From the NCBI RefSeq assembly GCF_000189635.1, contig NW_002475974.1, positions 62,001 through 126,000 on the forward strand: a stretch of 64,000 nucleotides of DNA. Reading direction: 5' to 3'. Both the position numbers and the translations under genes were made by a program. Position 1 is the stretch's first letter, and every line of letters begins with the position of its first letter. The notes beneath the pieces are model-generated. The model was given only the letters and a program-made list of their open reading frames with translations, searched no databases and had not been told where the DNA came from. This document shows, in pieces, positions 1-11,900 of this stretch. The DNA is from Tetrahymena thermophila SB210. Taxonomy: Eukaryota > Ciliophora > Oligohymenophorea > Hymenostomatida > Tetrahymenidae.

Positions 1-126
1 TAACAAAGTAGTTAGTTATTGGTTCTATACTAATAAAGTATTATAATTTGAATTTAACTACTAGTTCACTAGCCTAACTTATTTTAATAATTTTAAATTT
101 ATTCTTGTTTTTAATCTACTTAATAG
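1..126. other. Left edge: AT-rich, probable intron end
   Basis: No coding signal is visible. The stretch ends in a pyrimidine- and T-rich tract followed by TTAATAG, which looks like a ciliate 3' splice site at 125-126. The sequence after it is open in the PP2C frame and coding-like. It is therefore probably the 3' end of an intron of the PP2C gene, whose first exon would lie left of the window. Confidence 0.4.
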
Positions 127-2207
127 GAATAGAAGAGTAGTAGTAAGCCATTCCTAATAATGTTACCAACAGTGTTACCCCTAACAAAATGAGCTCCTTA
201 ACTCCTAGAGAAAACAATGTATTAAGGAAACTAAATGTAAATGGAATGAATAACAACAGTTAAAATAGATAAAAGAGAACTAATTCACCAAAAAGCAACG
301 GAATATAAATAAATAACCTCAATAATATATAAATATAAATTCCTCATGGATAAAGTGGATTAAACTCGAGAAATGGCTAGCGTGCTGGCCTAAATATGAA
401 TTAAAAGTAGATACTCATGAAGAATAGATAAAATTCAAAGCACAATTACACTTTTACTAACTATCTTAATATGGGAAACTCCAAAAATACAACAGAAAAT
501 GGAAATAATATATTAAACACAAGGATATAAATAGCTACTCCTAGCACGAACACAAATAGTCTTAGCAGTTAAGCGAAAAATAATTCTACTTCAAAGAATG
601 CATCAAGCAAAGCTTTCATTCAGCAGCTAATAAAAAATTAACAGCAATAAATGGAGCAAGGATAAAAAAAATAATTAAATAAAGTCGAAAATCAAGAATA
701 TCAGAATTAACAAAAGTTAGCTAAACAATAACCGCAACTTAACGGTATTGGATACAATATTTAAAAAATGTAAGCTTAGTAATAACAAATGCAATAATTA
801 AATTAAGCTCCTAGAAATATGCAAGAATATTTATAAGAAAACTCCATTGAACATGTAAATAAAGATGGATCTCTTTCTGCTAATACTAACTCTAAAGAGA
901 ACTCGCGTCCTAATTAAAATATATAAAATACATAATTAAATATATTAAATTAAAAGAGAAATTCTTTTGAAAATTAAAATAAAAATAGCAACGTTTCATA
1001 CTAAAGGAGATTAAAATCTTCTTAAGGAAAATACGGAAGAGGGGCTTCTAATGAAAATTCGCATGTTAAAAGTCATAGTGGAGCTCATTCAAGCTTAGAT
1101 AATTATAAATAAATTTTAGAAGCGAAAGAAAGAAATGAAAACACCATGCGTCGCTCTCTCAATATATCAACAATTGATAATTCTATGTTGGAATATGTTA
1201 AACCAACATTTAAGCTTAACATATCTTATCGCACAAAACAAGGAGTGCTTGCTTCAAACCCAAATAAAACTAATTAGGATTCATACATAATTTAATAGAA
1301 CTTAATGAATAAAAATAACCAACATTTCTATGCTGTTTGTGATGGTCATGGAACTTATGGACATCATGTTTCTTAATTTATTAAATAACAACTTCCAGTA
1401 CTACTCTAAAATGATTGGTAATTACTTTCAAATAATCCTAAGGCTGCTCTTTATAATGCTATTGGTTTTGCTAATCATAAACTTTCTTTAACTGATATTG
1501 ATTGTATGTTTTCAGGTACTACATTGGTATCAGTTTTACTCTAAGGGACAAAATTATATAGTGCTAATGTGGGAGATTCTAGAGCAACAATAGGTCGTCT
1601 AGATTAACGTGGACCAGTGGCTAAATATGTTCCTCGTGCGCTAACACGTGATCATAAACCAAATATTTAAACCGAAGCAGAGAGAATTATATAATGTGGA
1701 GGACGCATTGATACTTTTAGAGATTAAGAAGGTAATCATTTAGGTCCTTTGAGAGTGTGGCTAAAAACAGAAAATATTCCTGGGCTTGCTATGTCTAGAA
1801 GTATAGGTGATAATTTAGCAACATCTGTTGGTGTGACTTGGGAACCAGAAATTTTTGAATTTGATATAGATAAAGATGATAAGTTTATGATAGTAGCTAG
1901 TGATGGAGTTTGGGAATTTATTGAAAATGAAGAAATAATTAGCATGATTTCACCATATTATGATAATAATGATTTAGAAGGAGCATGTGATCATTTATTG
2001 AAAGAAAGTCATGCAAGATGGACAGTTGATGACGACAGTGTTGTCGATGATATTACATTTATCCTCATATTTTTTGAGCATGACAATCTTTAAAGCAACT
2101 CTAGACCAAACTCACGTTCTTCATCATCATAAAATAGAAACCCTAACTATCTTTTCCATTCAATAGATAATTCTTATCTTTCATATAATAATCAATAAAG
2201 TAATTGA
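127..2207 (+). CDS. PP2C-family Ser/Thr protein phosphatase, 5' end probably missing
   Basis: A metal-dependent PP2C (PPM) phosphatase that removes phosphate from Ser/Thr. The frame is open from about 127 to TGA at 2205-2207. An in-frame ATG at 189 would give 672 aa, but codons before it also look coding and follow a 3' splice site, so the start may lie outside. The first 330 or so residues are low-complexity and rich in Asn, Gln and Ser. The catalytic domain runs from about 1,200 to 2,090. Metal-site motifs are NQDSY (about 1,272), CDGHGTYG (1,338), GDSRA (1,572), AMSRSIGD (1,788), SDGVWEF (1,902) and VVDDITF (2,040), so the enzyme should be active. A Ser/Asn-rich tail of about 35 residues follows. 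No intron is needed after 127. Substrate and location cannot be read from the sequence. Confidence 0.9.
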
Positions 2208-2700
2208 GTAAATTAATCACAACAAAAATATATTTGATGAAAATAATTAATTAAATTGAAAATCAGCATTAATTGAGTGTTTAAACTATTAAAATAAAAA
2301 TATAAGAACAACCTACCAACCTTCATACAAACAAAAATACATATACTTAAAAAACTACTCTAACCTATTCTTAACATGAAAATGATAATTAATTAACTAA
2401 TTAAAATTGTAATACTTTTAGAATAATAAAATAATTTCATAAATTCTATGAAAATATCAAATAATTTCAAAAAAATTAATTAAATATTCTAAGCTGAATA
2501 AGCTGCTGCATTTATGACTAATAAGTCGGAGAGCACAAAATTAGTCAGATTAAACATTTTAATGGTATATATAATATATTAAAAAAGCGTTTATTAAGCC
2601 TTATATTAAAATTTATACACATTTCTACTTTGTAAATATGCTTATTTATAAGTTAAAAGTAAATATATTGTAAAAGGTTAATAAAACTGCATCTAATATT
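2208..2700. other. Convergent intergenic region
   Basis: AT-rich spacer between the 3' ends of the PP2C gene (+) and the two-helix membrane protein gene (-). It should hold both 3' UTRs. I see no further gene, RNA or repeat. Confidence 0.6.
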
Positions 2701-3341
2701 TCACTAAATTGTTTCTATTTATTCTGTTAATTCCTTATCTTTTTTCACTTTAAGCTTCTTCTTTTTCTTTTTTTTTGAATGATTTACTTATTGACCTTAC
2801 TTATTTAATTCTATTTCTTGTTTTTTTGCTCTCAAAAAATCATCGAATGTATTCTTTTTTTATTTTATTTCTTGAGCAGAATCTGGTTTTTTACTAAATA
2901 GCTTCTCTTGTTTTTAATAAAATATCGCATTTTTTATAAAAATCTATCTTTACTACAAAATATGATCTCTATAAGTAATTTATTCATCTTTGAGTTCAGT
3001 TTTCACAGCGAAATAATGCATAATTATAAATATCCCTATTCCTATAAAAAGAACAAACAACCAAATTTTATAATAACTATCTATTTGTTCATTATAAAGT
3101 TTTTATAGCAAAACAAAAGCAACAATTTATAAACCAAGTGCTAATGCTATTATTCCTAAGACATAAATAACTGTCTTAATAGTATTTGGATAATGGTCAT
3201 CTGGTAAACCAACAAGCCTTACTTCACTCACAGCATATTTTCTAAAAACAAAATAAGTAAAAATTTGCTAAAGTTTAATAAAATTTACTTTTTATACTGC
3301 TCTTTTTCAAGATTTTCAATAAATTTTGAAAACTATCTCAT
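2701..3341 (-). CDS. Small two-helix membrane protein, family unknown
   Basis: A 197-aa protein in two exons: 3341-3289 and 3241-2701, with a 47-nt GT-AG intron at 3288-3242. The phases fit and the frame ends at TGA 2703-2701. After a short charged N-terminus comes a segment around VRLVGLPDDHYPNT. Two hydrophobic helices follow, at roughly residues 42-65 and 73-90, separated by a short polar loop (YNEQIDSYYK). The C-terminal half of about 105 residues is charged and Lys/Gln-rich, with a run of seven lysines near the end, and probably lies in the cytosol. I do not recognise the family. An ER or Golgi resident is possible, but no targeting motif decides it. It runs head-to-tail behind the RhoGDI gene. 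Confidence 0.7.
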
Positions 3342-3682
3342 ATAAATTATTCATTTAAAATAATATAATTAATTTGTTTTTTAATTAAATTGCAACTAAT
3401 ATTTAATTAAGATAAAGTTTTTTCAACAAAATGAAATAAAGGAGCTCAGACAAATATTGCTCATCAGAAAATAAGCAATAAGTTTCAAAGAAGACATATG
3501 AATTGTATTCAAATTATCAAAGCATAAGATAAAGAATTAAATAGCACTAAAATCATATAAAACACAATAAAAAATTTCAAAAGTAACAAACTTAAATAAC
3601 TTAATAAAATTGAAGATTTATTGAATTAAAAAACATATATTTTTTTAATATGTAGAACATTCCATAAATAATAATAAATATA
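3342..3682. other. Intergenic spacer between two minus-strand genes
   Basis: AT-rich spacer between the RhoGDI stop and the start of the two-helix protein. The minus strand at about 3500-3420 has a short open stretch that looks weakly coding, but there is no start or splice context to support it. It probably holds the RhoGDI 3' UTR and the downstream promoter. Confidence 0.5.
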
Positions 3683-4832
3683 TCAATCAGTCCACTTCTT
3701 GCAAATTTTAAGCAAGTATTCGAATTGCATGTGAACAATACCATCATTATCAACAAACTAAGGATAAATAATATTTGAATAAATGATATTTTAAAGTTCA
3801 TAATTTTAATTAAAAAAATTACCATAATTTTCCCCTTATATGAACCTCTACCTAAAAATCCAGAAGGAGCCTCTTCAGGATCTAAATCAATTTACTAAAT
3901 TTCTTTTTTAGGAGGAAAACAACCCATCTTTTCTTCGTATTTATCAACTATAATAAACATCAATTTTTGATAAAATAATTATGTTTACAAATATTAACTT
4001 ACCTTTCATGAAGTGTCTATATACATTATTCACAAACTTAAGGCCAAACACAATATCATATCTTACTCTGAAATAAACTCTCATGAAATAAACAGACCCT
4101 TCTTTAATAATGAATGTTTCTTTTTCATTTACATTCTAATTCTTTTTTTTAATAAAATTATAAATTAAGTATTGATATTTTAAATTATAAGTTGATATAA
4201 ATAATTAGTTTACAGTAAAATCAAGAATAATATTTCCTTCTGGTCTATCTTTGCAAACAATCTCTATTTTAATTATTTCAACCTCAGTAGCTATTTATAC
4301 AATACCATTAATAAAATAATATTTTTATCAATTATTATACTCTTCTATTAGGCTACTTCTTCATCATCAACTTCACCAATTAGATCTTTCTTGTATTTTT
4401 GTAGTGATGGATCTTATTAATCCTTTTGTTTTTATTTATTTTATGAAAATTCAAAACATCATTTTTATAATTTAAAATACTCTATTTTTCATTTAATGCA
4501 ATGTCATTCTTCTTTATACTTTCCAACCAGGTGCAAAAGAAGGAAGCTATTTTATTAAATATAAAATAAGAATGCTAAAAACATGACTAGCTTCTCAAAT
4601 TTATTTTAAAGAAGTATTTAAGTTAATAATTAAACATTCATAATAATTTTAGATTAACTTCATCTTTTTTCACTTCATTGAATGTGCAGGTTTTTTATCT
4701 AACTCTAACAGCGGTTTATTGAAGCTCAACTTTATTACTTTTTAGTTGTTCAATTATTTAGTTTGAATGTTCATCGATGCTATTTTTAGCTTCTCCGTTG
4801 TCATTTGCTTAATGGCTACTTTTGTCCTCCAT
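3683..4832 (-). CDS. Rho GDP-dissociation inhibitor (RhoGDI)
   Basis: RhoGDI holds prenylated Rho/Rac GTPases in the GDP form in the cytosol by burying the lipid in an immunoglobulin-like beta-sandwich. The gene starts at ATG 4832-4830 and ends at TGA 3685-3683, with at least four introns. In order it has an acidic, Gln-rich N-terminus (MEDKSSHQANDNGE), a conserved helical motif DPSLQKYKKDLIG (about 4,410), the strand KDRPEGNIILDFT (about 4,250), FIIKEGSVYFMRVYFRVRYD (about 4,100), VDKYEEKMG, then EEAPSGFLGRGSY (about 3,850), and a last exon FEYLLKICKKWTD. These match the order of blocks in animal and fungal RhoGDI (KEG, FRV, EEAP.G.L.RG.Y, C-terminal W). The small exons around 4,490-4,660 are uncertain. 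The identification is strong; exon limits are approximate. Confidence 0.87.
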
Positions 4833-5958
4833 ATTTTACTCTATTTAACTTAATTGTTAACTTTCTTTTTATTCAAAAACTTTAGGATTTAGATAAAAAA
4901 TTATATCAAATTATACTAAAAATATTCTCGTCTTCAAAAAAAATTCTTCCTATTATCAAAATACCAAAAAAATTTCTTTGATTGGCACCTCAAAAATTTT
5001 ATCGGATAAGCTTTAATTTTATGATACCAAGACACGCATAAGAAATTAACTTCTTATATTATGAGCCTATTTTTGATAAGATTTTATTTGCCAATAACTC
5101 ACATATCTTTTTTTTTATTAAAATTTAAATTAATTAAAGTTAAAATGCTAACCATTTAAAATTTGAGTAAAATATTTTTGATTTTTTTTAATTTTACAAA
5201 ATAAATTTATTTAATATGTAAATAAAATTTTTATTACAATATTAATATTTTGAAATATAATTTCTAAAATTAAAACATTCAAACTTTCTTAAGAATTAAA
5301 AGAAAACTAAAATAGAAAAAAAATATTTTAAATTGTTTTTATTTTTGAATATATTCAAGGTCATAATAAGAATTAGATTTATAAAAAAATAATTTGAATT
5401 ATTTTTATTCATTAAACTTCATTATGACTTGTATTTATATTTTTATAAGCAATAAAGATAAAAAATACTTTCTAAGTTAGGTGAAAATGTATATAAATTA
5501 TCAAATAAATATATATTCTTAAATATTTAAAATAAAATTGCATATGTTTTATAAATCAAATACTGCAAGCTTTGAGAGAGTGCAGGGAATATCTGTTTCA
5601 AAAAAAATTTGAAATAAAATTGAAGTAAATATTGATTTGTGCATAAATAAATAAATAATTAATTTGATTTGAACTGTGAATATAGAAAATTGAAAAATAT
5701 ATTGATTTATAATTAATTGTATTTTAAAAGAATATTGAGTTTTAGACTCTATAAATAAAATATAAGAATAAAAAGAAGAATATCAAAGGGTTTTTGATAT
5801 AAAATTGCAGATTATAAAAAGAAAACAATTTTATATTTTATTATTATAGAATTTATAGAGGCATTAACTAAAAATCACCATTTTTTGTTTACTCTAATAA
5901 TCCTCTTTGAAATAGCTATCACTAAAATTAAATCATAATTTTATTAGCAACATTCAAA
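4833..5958. promoter_or_regulatory. Divergent promoter region between RhoGDI and dynein genes
   Basis: A non-coding 1.1-kb spacer from which RhoGDI (-) and the dynein heavy chain (+) diverge, so both promoters should lie here. It is mostly homopolymeric A/T. One visible feature is a pair of CCAAT-type motifs in opposite orientation, ATTGGCA at 4981-4987 and TGCCAAT at 5089-5095, about 100 bp apart. Their role is inferred from position only. Confidence 0.4.
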
Positions 5959-8900
5959 ATGGAGAAAGATAAATCAAAATATTAAAACTAAAAAGTTCTA
6001 AACTCACTTTCAGCAGTGATTAGAAGTGTTTTTATTCCTCTTGAGACTAAATCAAACGATCTCAAGTCAACCTTAGTAAAATTTACATCATAAATCAATC
6101 ATTCAGCATAGTAAGTATCAGGGACAATAGATATTGAACTCCCTTCTCATAAAGATGATATTAGCGATTCAGAAGCAATTAAAAATGTTGACCTTATGCT
6201 CAAATATGAAACTTTATTGGTAATTATTTAAAATTTGTGAAGTTTTTATTAAAAGAATCATATAATTTTTTTTTGAATAATGTTGGTTTGATCTCATGAA
6301 ACTTATTTTTATATTAAATTAGGAATAATGGTCTTAAACAATTAAAGATACTATTAAGAAAGTTAAGGAATAAAAGCCTGAAAACTCTCACGCCTTAGCA
6401 GAAATTGAACTTTAAAGATCTAAGAGTGCTATCCTTTCAACTTTGCACCAAAAATTGAATGATCCTAAAGTTCAAATAGTAAAATAAAGGTATTCATTTA
6501 AAAAAATATCTACCAATTTTTAAATCTTAGAGCATCTATAAAAATAATTTAATTAATATAATTTAAAACATAAATTATGAGATTTTTGTAACTTAAAATA
6601 ATGCTTTATACAAAATTTTTAATAATATTTTTTTTTAATAAGATACCGCGATTTCTAGTCTGACAGTGGTAACACTACTATTGTTATGGATTTTGAAGCT
6701 CAAATGAAAGATTTGACTCAATTATACAATGAAGCCAAAGATAACGTTAAATTCTTAAATACTCTTGAAAGATAATTTAAGATTTTGGCATCTGAAGGGC
6801 TTGTTGGTGTAGAGGAAACTCTACCTTCCTTAATGACTGGTCTTAGAACTATTTGGATTATCTCAAGACATTATCAATCAGAAGATAAAATGTAGAATTT
6901 ACTTTCTTTAATTTCAGATGAAATTGCAGATAAGGTAGAGAGTGAAATTAAAATTACTGAACTCTTCAAGTTATCTGATGAATTTTCTTCTTATGAAACT
7001 TAATTGCAGCAATCAATTGAATTAATTGCTTAAGGTAGACGTATCCTAACAACTTGGAAGACACTTTACAAAAAAACTAAACAAAAAATTGAAGAAGAAG
7101 GTCTTGATAGATGGGATTTCACTGTTCCTGCTTTAAATAACCGTATCGAACACATGGTTGGTGTTTTAACTGAGCTTGAAGCAAACACTGATATTATAAA
7201 GAGCTTCTTAGTATTCTTAGGTCCCAATCTAAAGGCTGTCACAGGTAATTCTGAAGGTATTGATAACCTTGTTACAGAAGTTAAAAAGCTAGTTATTCCC
7301 TATCAAAACCCTAAAGTCAATTTATTCCAAAAATAACAATCTCACTAATGGAATCAGCTCTCTGCAAAGTTTAAAGCTGATAAAGGCTAGATTAGTGAAA
7401 AAACTATTAAATTAATTAATGAAACTTTCCGTGATCTTAGATCTGCAGAAGGTGCTTTCGATTTACTCCTTAAATTTAAGGACGTTCATACAATTAAAGG
7501 TAAATTTTAAACCCATTTAATTTAAATTCATATTTAATAAAATATTTCTTTATCTAAATTATAGAAATCCAAGAGTAATTACAAAAGAAATACTCAGAAG
7601 TTTTGTATAGATACGAAAGAGAAGTAGATCAAAACAGATAACTCTTTGAAAATGGTAAAGCTTTGCTTAAAAATAGTAAAGGATTCTTAGTTATTAGTAA
7701 GAATAAACCACCTGTAGCAGGTTCTATTGCTTGGGCTTTGTCAATTTACTATAGAGTTTAGAGACCTATTATGAAATTCAAGAAGAAAGAAGGAGAATTA
7801 GACAAAGACAGCTATGATAATGTAAAAAAAGATTACTTGAAATTAGCCAAGGCAATAGACGAATATTAATTGGCAAACTTCAAAGAGTGGAATGAAAAAA
7901 TAAGAGAAAAAGCTATGGGTTTCCTGAAATAAAAAATTCTAGTAAAAAATGAAAGATTTGAGGTCAACTTTTCTCAAGAATTTAGAGTTCTCATTAAAGA
8001 AGCCAAACATTTAGAAAAAATGGGATACCCAATCTCTAAAACAATTATTAATATATCTCTCTAAGAAAAAGAATATTATATTTATATCGATAAATTACAC
8101 AGCATGCTTAATGAATATTATGATGTTGTAGACTCACTTTCTGAAATTGAAAAAATATTGCTCGATCAGCCCATTTAAAAGCTTAATAAGTAAAAATTTT
8201 TTTGATAAATTTTTATTGTTTATATTAATATTTATATTTAAAAAAAAGGGAATTAGATCCAGGTATTGAAAGTTTGAATCTTTCTTCACTTGGTATTCCA
8301 GATTTTATTGATAAGTGTACTAAAGCTATCAATGAATTCAAAGAAACTAAAAAGAAAGTAGAAAAAAGTGCTAGCCACATTGAAGAATTCGTTAGAAATA
8401 TCGAAGAAGCTAAAATTTTCAAAGACTATGACTTTGAAAGCAGAAAAGATCCTAACTCTAATACTATCAATATTCCAACTGCTAATGAATTTATGACTTA
8501 TTTTGATGAAAACATGAATAAAGTTGTTAGTGAATGTGTTGAAAAGTATAATATGATTGGAGACTAATTTTTAAAGAATATTGAAGAAACAATTATTGGA
8601 ACTTAAAATGTCTTACAAGGATATAGCTCATAAAAAATGAAAGAATATTATTACTACTGGGAACGTAGAGTTTACAATGCCCTCATTAAGATGATTTTAA
8701 GGGCTTTACTTTCCTTAAAAAACCTTATGCAATAACCAGGAACAAAATCTCTACCTCTATTCTAAATTACCTAAGAGTACGATCACCCTACTCCTAGTAC
8801 TAATCCTCCAACTCCTGAAGTAGAAAGCTATTTAAATAAAATTAAAACTAACATTCTCTCAACTGCTAGTTAATTCTGGAGATGGAAAGATGGAAGAAGA

Positions 8901-11900
8901 ATCTTTTGTGAGCCTTTGATTGGCAATAATGATGAAAAAGTTTAAAGATACACTTTCCTCGATTAAGTAAATGAGAATCACGTTATTACTTAAGTTTGTT
9001 TCTAAATTGCAGACATACAAAAGAAGGCTTTCAACAAAGCTACTTCATTTAAAGAAATGTGGGAAGAAGATAAAAGAAAATCCCTTTGGGATCATAAAGC
9101 CAAACTAAATATTGAAAAATTAGTTGAGAAAAAACCATCTACTGTTTAGCTTGAAAGAAAGATGATGCTTTACAAAAATTTAGTTTTAGAATTCGACGAA
9201 ATGCTCAAAGAAAGAAATGCTCTTTTCATTAGTGTGCATTTTGGAAATGTAATCAATTCGTTTAAGAACTAAGCTAAGGAATGGCTTGATAAACATGGTA
9301 ATGTAATGAGAGTCATTGGTGAAAGAGAACTTCAAGAAATAAAGAAAGGTATAAATAAAAATGAAGATATTATTATTTATTTAAAATATACATTTTTTTT
9401 AAACTTAGAAATTGAAGAATATCATAAGAAGCTTGATAGCGAACCTAGTCATATTGAAGAATTAAAAAGAATGCTTAATGAAATTACAGAAATCTTAAAC
9501 CAATCTATGATTATGGAATTTAAGATTTCAGATGTGACTGAAAAGTTCAGAACCTTAAAGCAATATGAATAAAATGTCGATCCTGAATTAATGGAAGAAG
9601 CTTTTACTCTTGGCAAGAAGGTATATTAATAAAAAAGTAATATTATAGAGAATATTAAAATATTTTTAAATTCAAATAGTGGGATGATTTAGTTAAAGAA
9701 GCTAAGAAAAAAGATAAAAAATTAAAAGAAACAAAAGAAACTTTTGCTAACGTTACAAAGGATGATGTTGCTCAGTTTAAAGAAACCTTAAAGGAACTAT
9801 TTTAAGAGTACAAGTCCTCTGGTCCTGGAGCTTAAGAAACTAACTTAGATGATGGCTTGGAGAGTCTTCAAAAATACAAAGAAAAGGTTATTGAATTCAA
9901 CAAGAGAAAAGATGAACTCGTTCTTGCTGAAAAACTTTTCAACTTACCTATATCTACTTTCAAAGAACTAGTTATGATTGAAGAAGAAAATAAAAAGTTA
10001 AATATTTTATATGAGACCTACAGAGAATTGAGATCAAACATTAAAGAATGGTCTACAATGCTTTGGGCCAAATTAGATGCAGAAATGCTCAGATAAGGCT
10101 CTGAAGAATATGAAAAAAAGAGAAAGAAATTAAATAGATAATATGAAGACAACTGTGTTTTCTAAAAGTTGTCTCAAAAAATTACAGATTTCAAAAATTC
10201 TATTCCACTTATTCAGTAGCTTAAGAGTGGTGCTATTACTGATAGACATTGGAATAAATTGATGAAAGAAACTGGAACAAAAATTGAAACTAACATTAAA
10301 ACTCTTACTCTTGAACAAGTATTTGCCTTAAATCTATAAAATTTCCCAGAAAAAGTTAGCGAAATCGTCAACGAAGCAAATCAAGAACATAAAAATGAAG
10401 AAGAAATTATGAAGATTGAGCAAGCTTGGAAGACAGAATCATTCGAACTTGCTATGCAAAAGAAAGGCCGTTGCTACATGTTAAAGAATACTGATTAGAT
10501 TAAGCTAATTTTAGAAGATCAACAAGCAAATCTCTAAACTGTTGCTTCATCTCGTTATGTAGCTGCTTTTGTTAAATAAATTCGTCATTGGGAGCAAGCA
10601 TTAAACAGAATTAGTGAAATTATTGATGTTTGGCTTATTGTGCAAAAGAAATGGTAATATCTTGAAAGTATTTTTATTGGTTCTGAAGATATCCGTCAAT
10701 AACTTCGTGAAGAAGCTAAAAAATTTGATAAAAACGACAAAACATTCATCAAAATTATGGAATAAACTTATAAAAATCCAAATATTTACACTTGTTGTGT
10801 TACAAATGAAAATCGTCTTATGGAACTTAAAACTCTTTCTGACGAGCTTGATAAGCGTCAAAAGTCATTATCAGATTATTTAGATACAAAAAGAGGTATC
10901 TTCCCTCGTTTTTACTTATTGTCAGATGATGATCTTCTTTCTATCCTTGGTAACTCTGAGCCTGCTGGTGTTTAACCACATATGCTTAAACTTTTTGATA
11001 ATTGTAAAGAATTGAAGTTTGGTAAGAGTGGTAAATTAATTACTGGTTTGGAATCTGAAGAACAAGAAAAGTTTGACTTGTTTGAACCTTAAAAACCTGA
11101 AGGAGCAGTAGAAATTTGGATGAAGCGTGTTGATGAAGAAATGCAATCTACTCTCCATAAAAAGACTAAAGAAGGAGTATTTACTTATGCTCAAAAAGAG
11201 CGTATTCAATGGGTACTTGAAAACTTGGGAATGATAGCTATTGTAGGTGCTTAAATTTGGTGGACATGGCGTGTAGAAGATGTTTTCCGTAAAGTAAGAG
11301 AAGGCAACAAGGTATACATTTTATTTATTTATTCTTAGACTTGTGATTTTAACTTTTAAATAATTTTAATTAAAGCATGCTATGAAATAAGAAAATTCAA
11401 AACAAACAAAAGACTTGAATGATTTAATTGATTTAGTTAGAACTGACTTGAATGATCAAGATAGAAAAAAAGTTAACACCCTTATTATTGTTGATGTCCA
11501 TGCTAGAGATATCGTTTCAAATTTCGTCAGAGATTCCATTTTGGATGCTAGAGAATTTGAATGGGAGTCTTAATTAAGATTCTATTGGATACAAAATGAA
11601 AATGATATTAGAATTCGTTAATGCACTGGTCAGTTTACTTATGGTTATGAATATTAGGGTTTGAATGGACGTTTGGTTATCACTCCTCTTACAGATAGAT
11701 GTGTTATGACTTTAACTACTGCTCTTTCATTTAAGATGGGTGGTGCTCCTGCTGGTCCAGCAGGTACAGGTAAAACTGAAACTGTAAAAGATCTTGCAAA
11801 GTCTCTGGCCATCAGATGTTGTGTTACTAACTGTGGTGATGGTTTGGATTACAAGGCTATGGGTTTCATCTTTTCAGGTCTTTGTCAAACAGGTTTCTGG

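Noticed and set aside
471..485. Start of the PP2C at MGNSKNT, a perfect-looking N-myristoylation site
   Set aside because: The same frame stays open upstream with protein-like codons to ATG 189 and to a 3' splice site near 126, so this Met is probably internal.
3601..3825. Minus-strand ORF of 74 aa with a hydrophobic segment
   Set aside because: It runs from the end of a RhoGDI exon through an intron into the last exon in the wrong frame. The correct frame of that exon gives the RhoGDI C-terminus.
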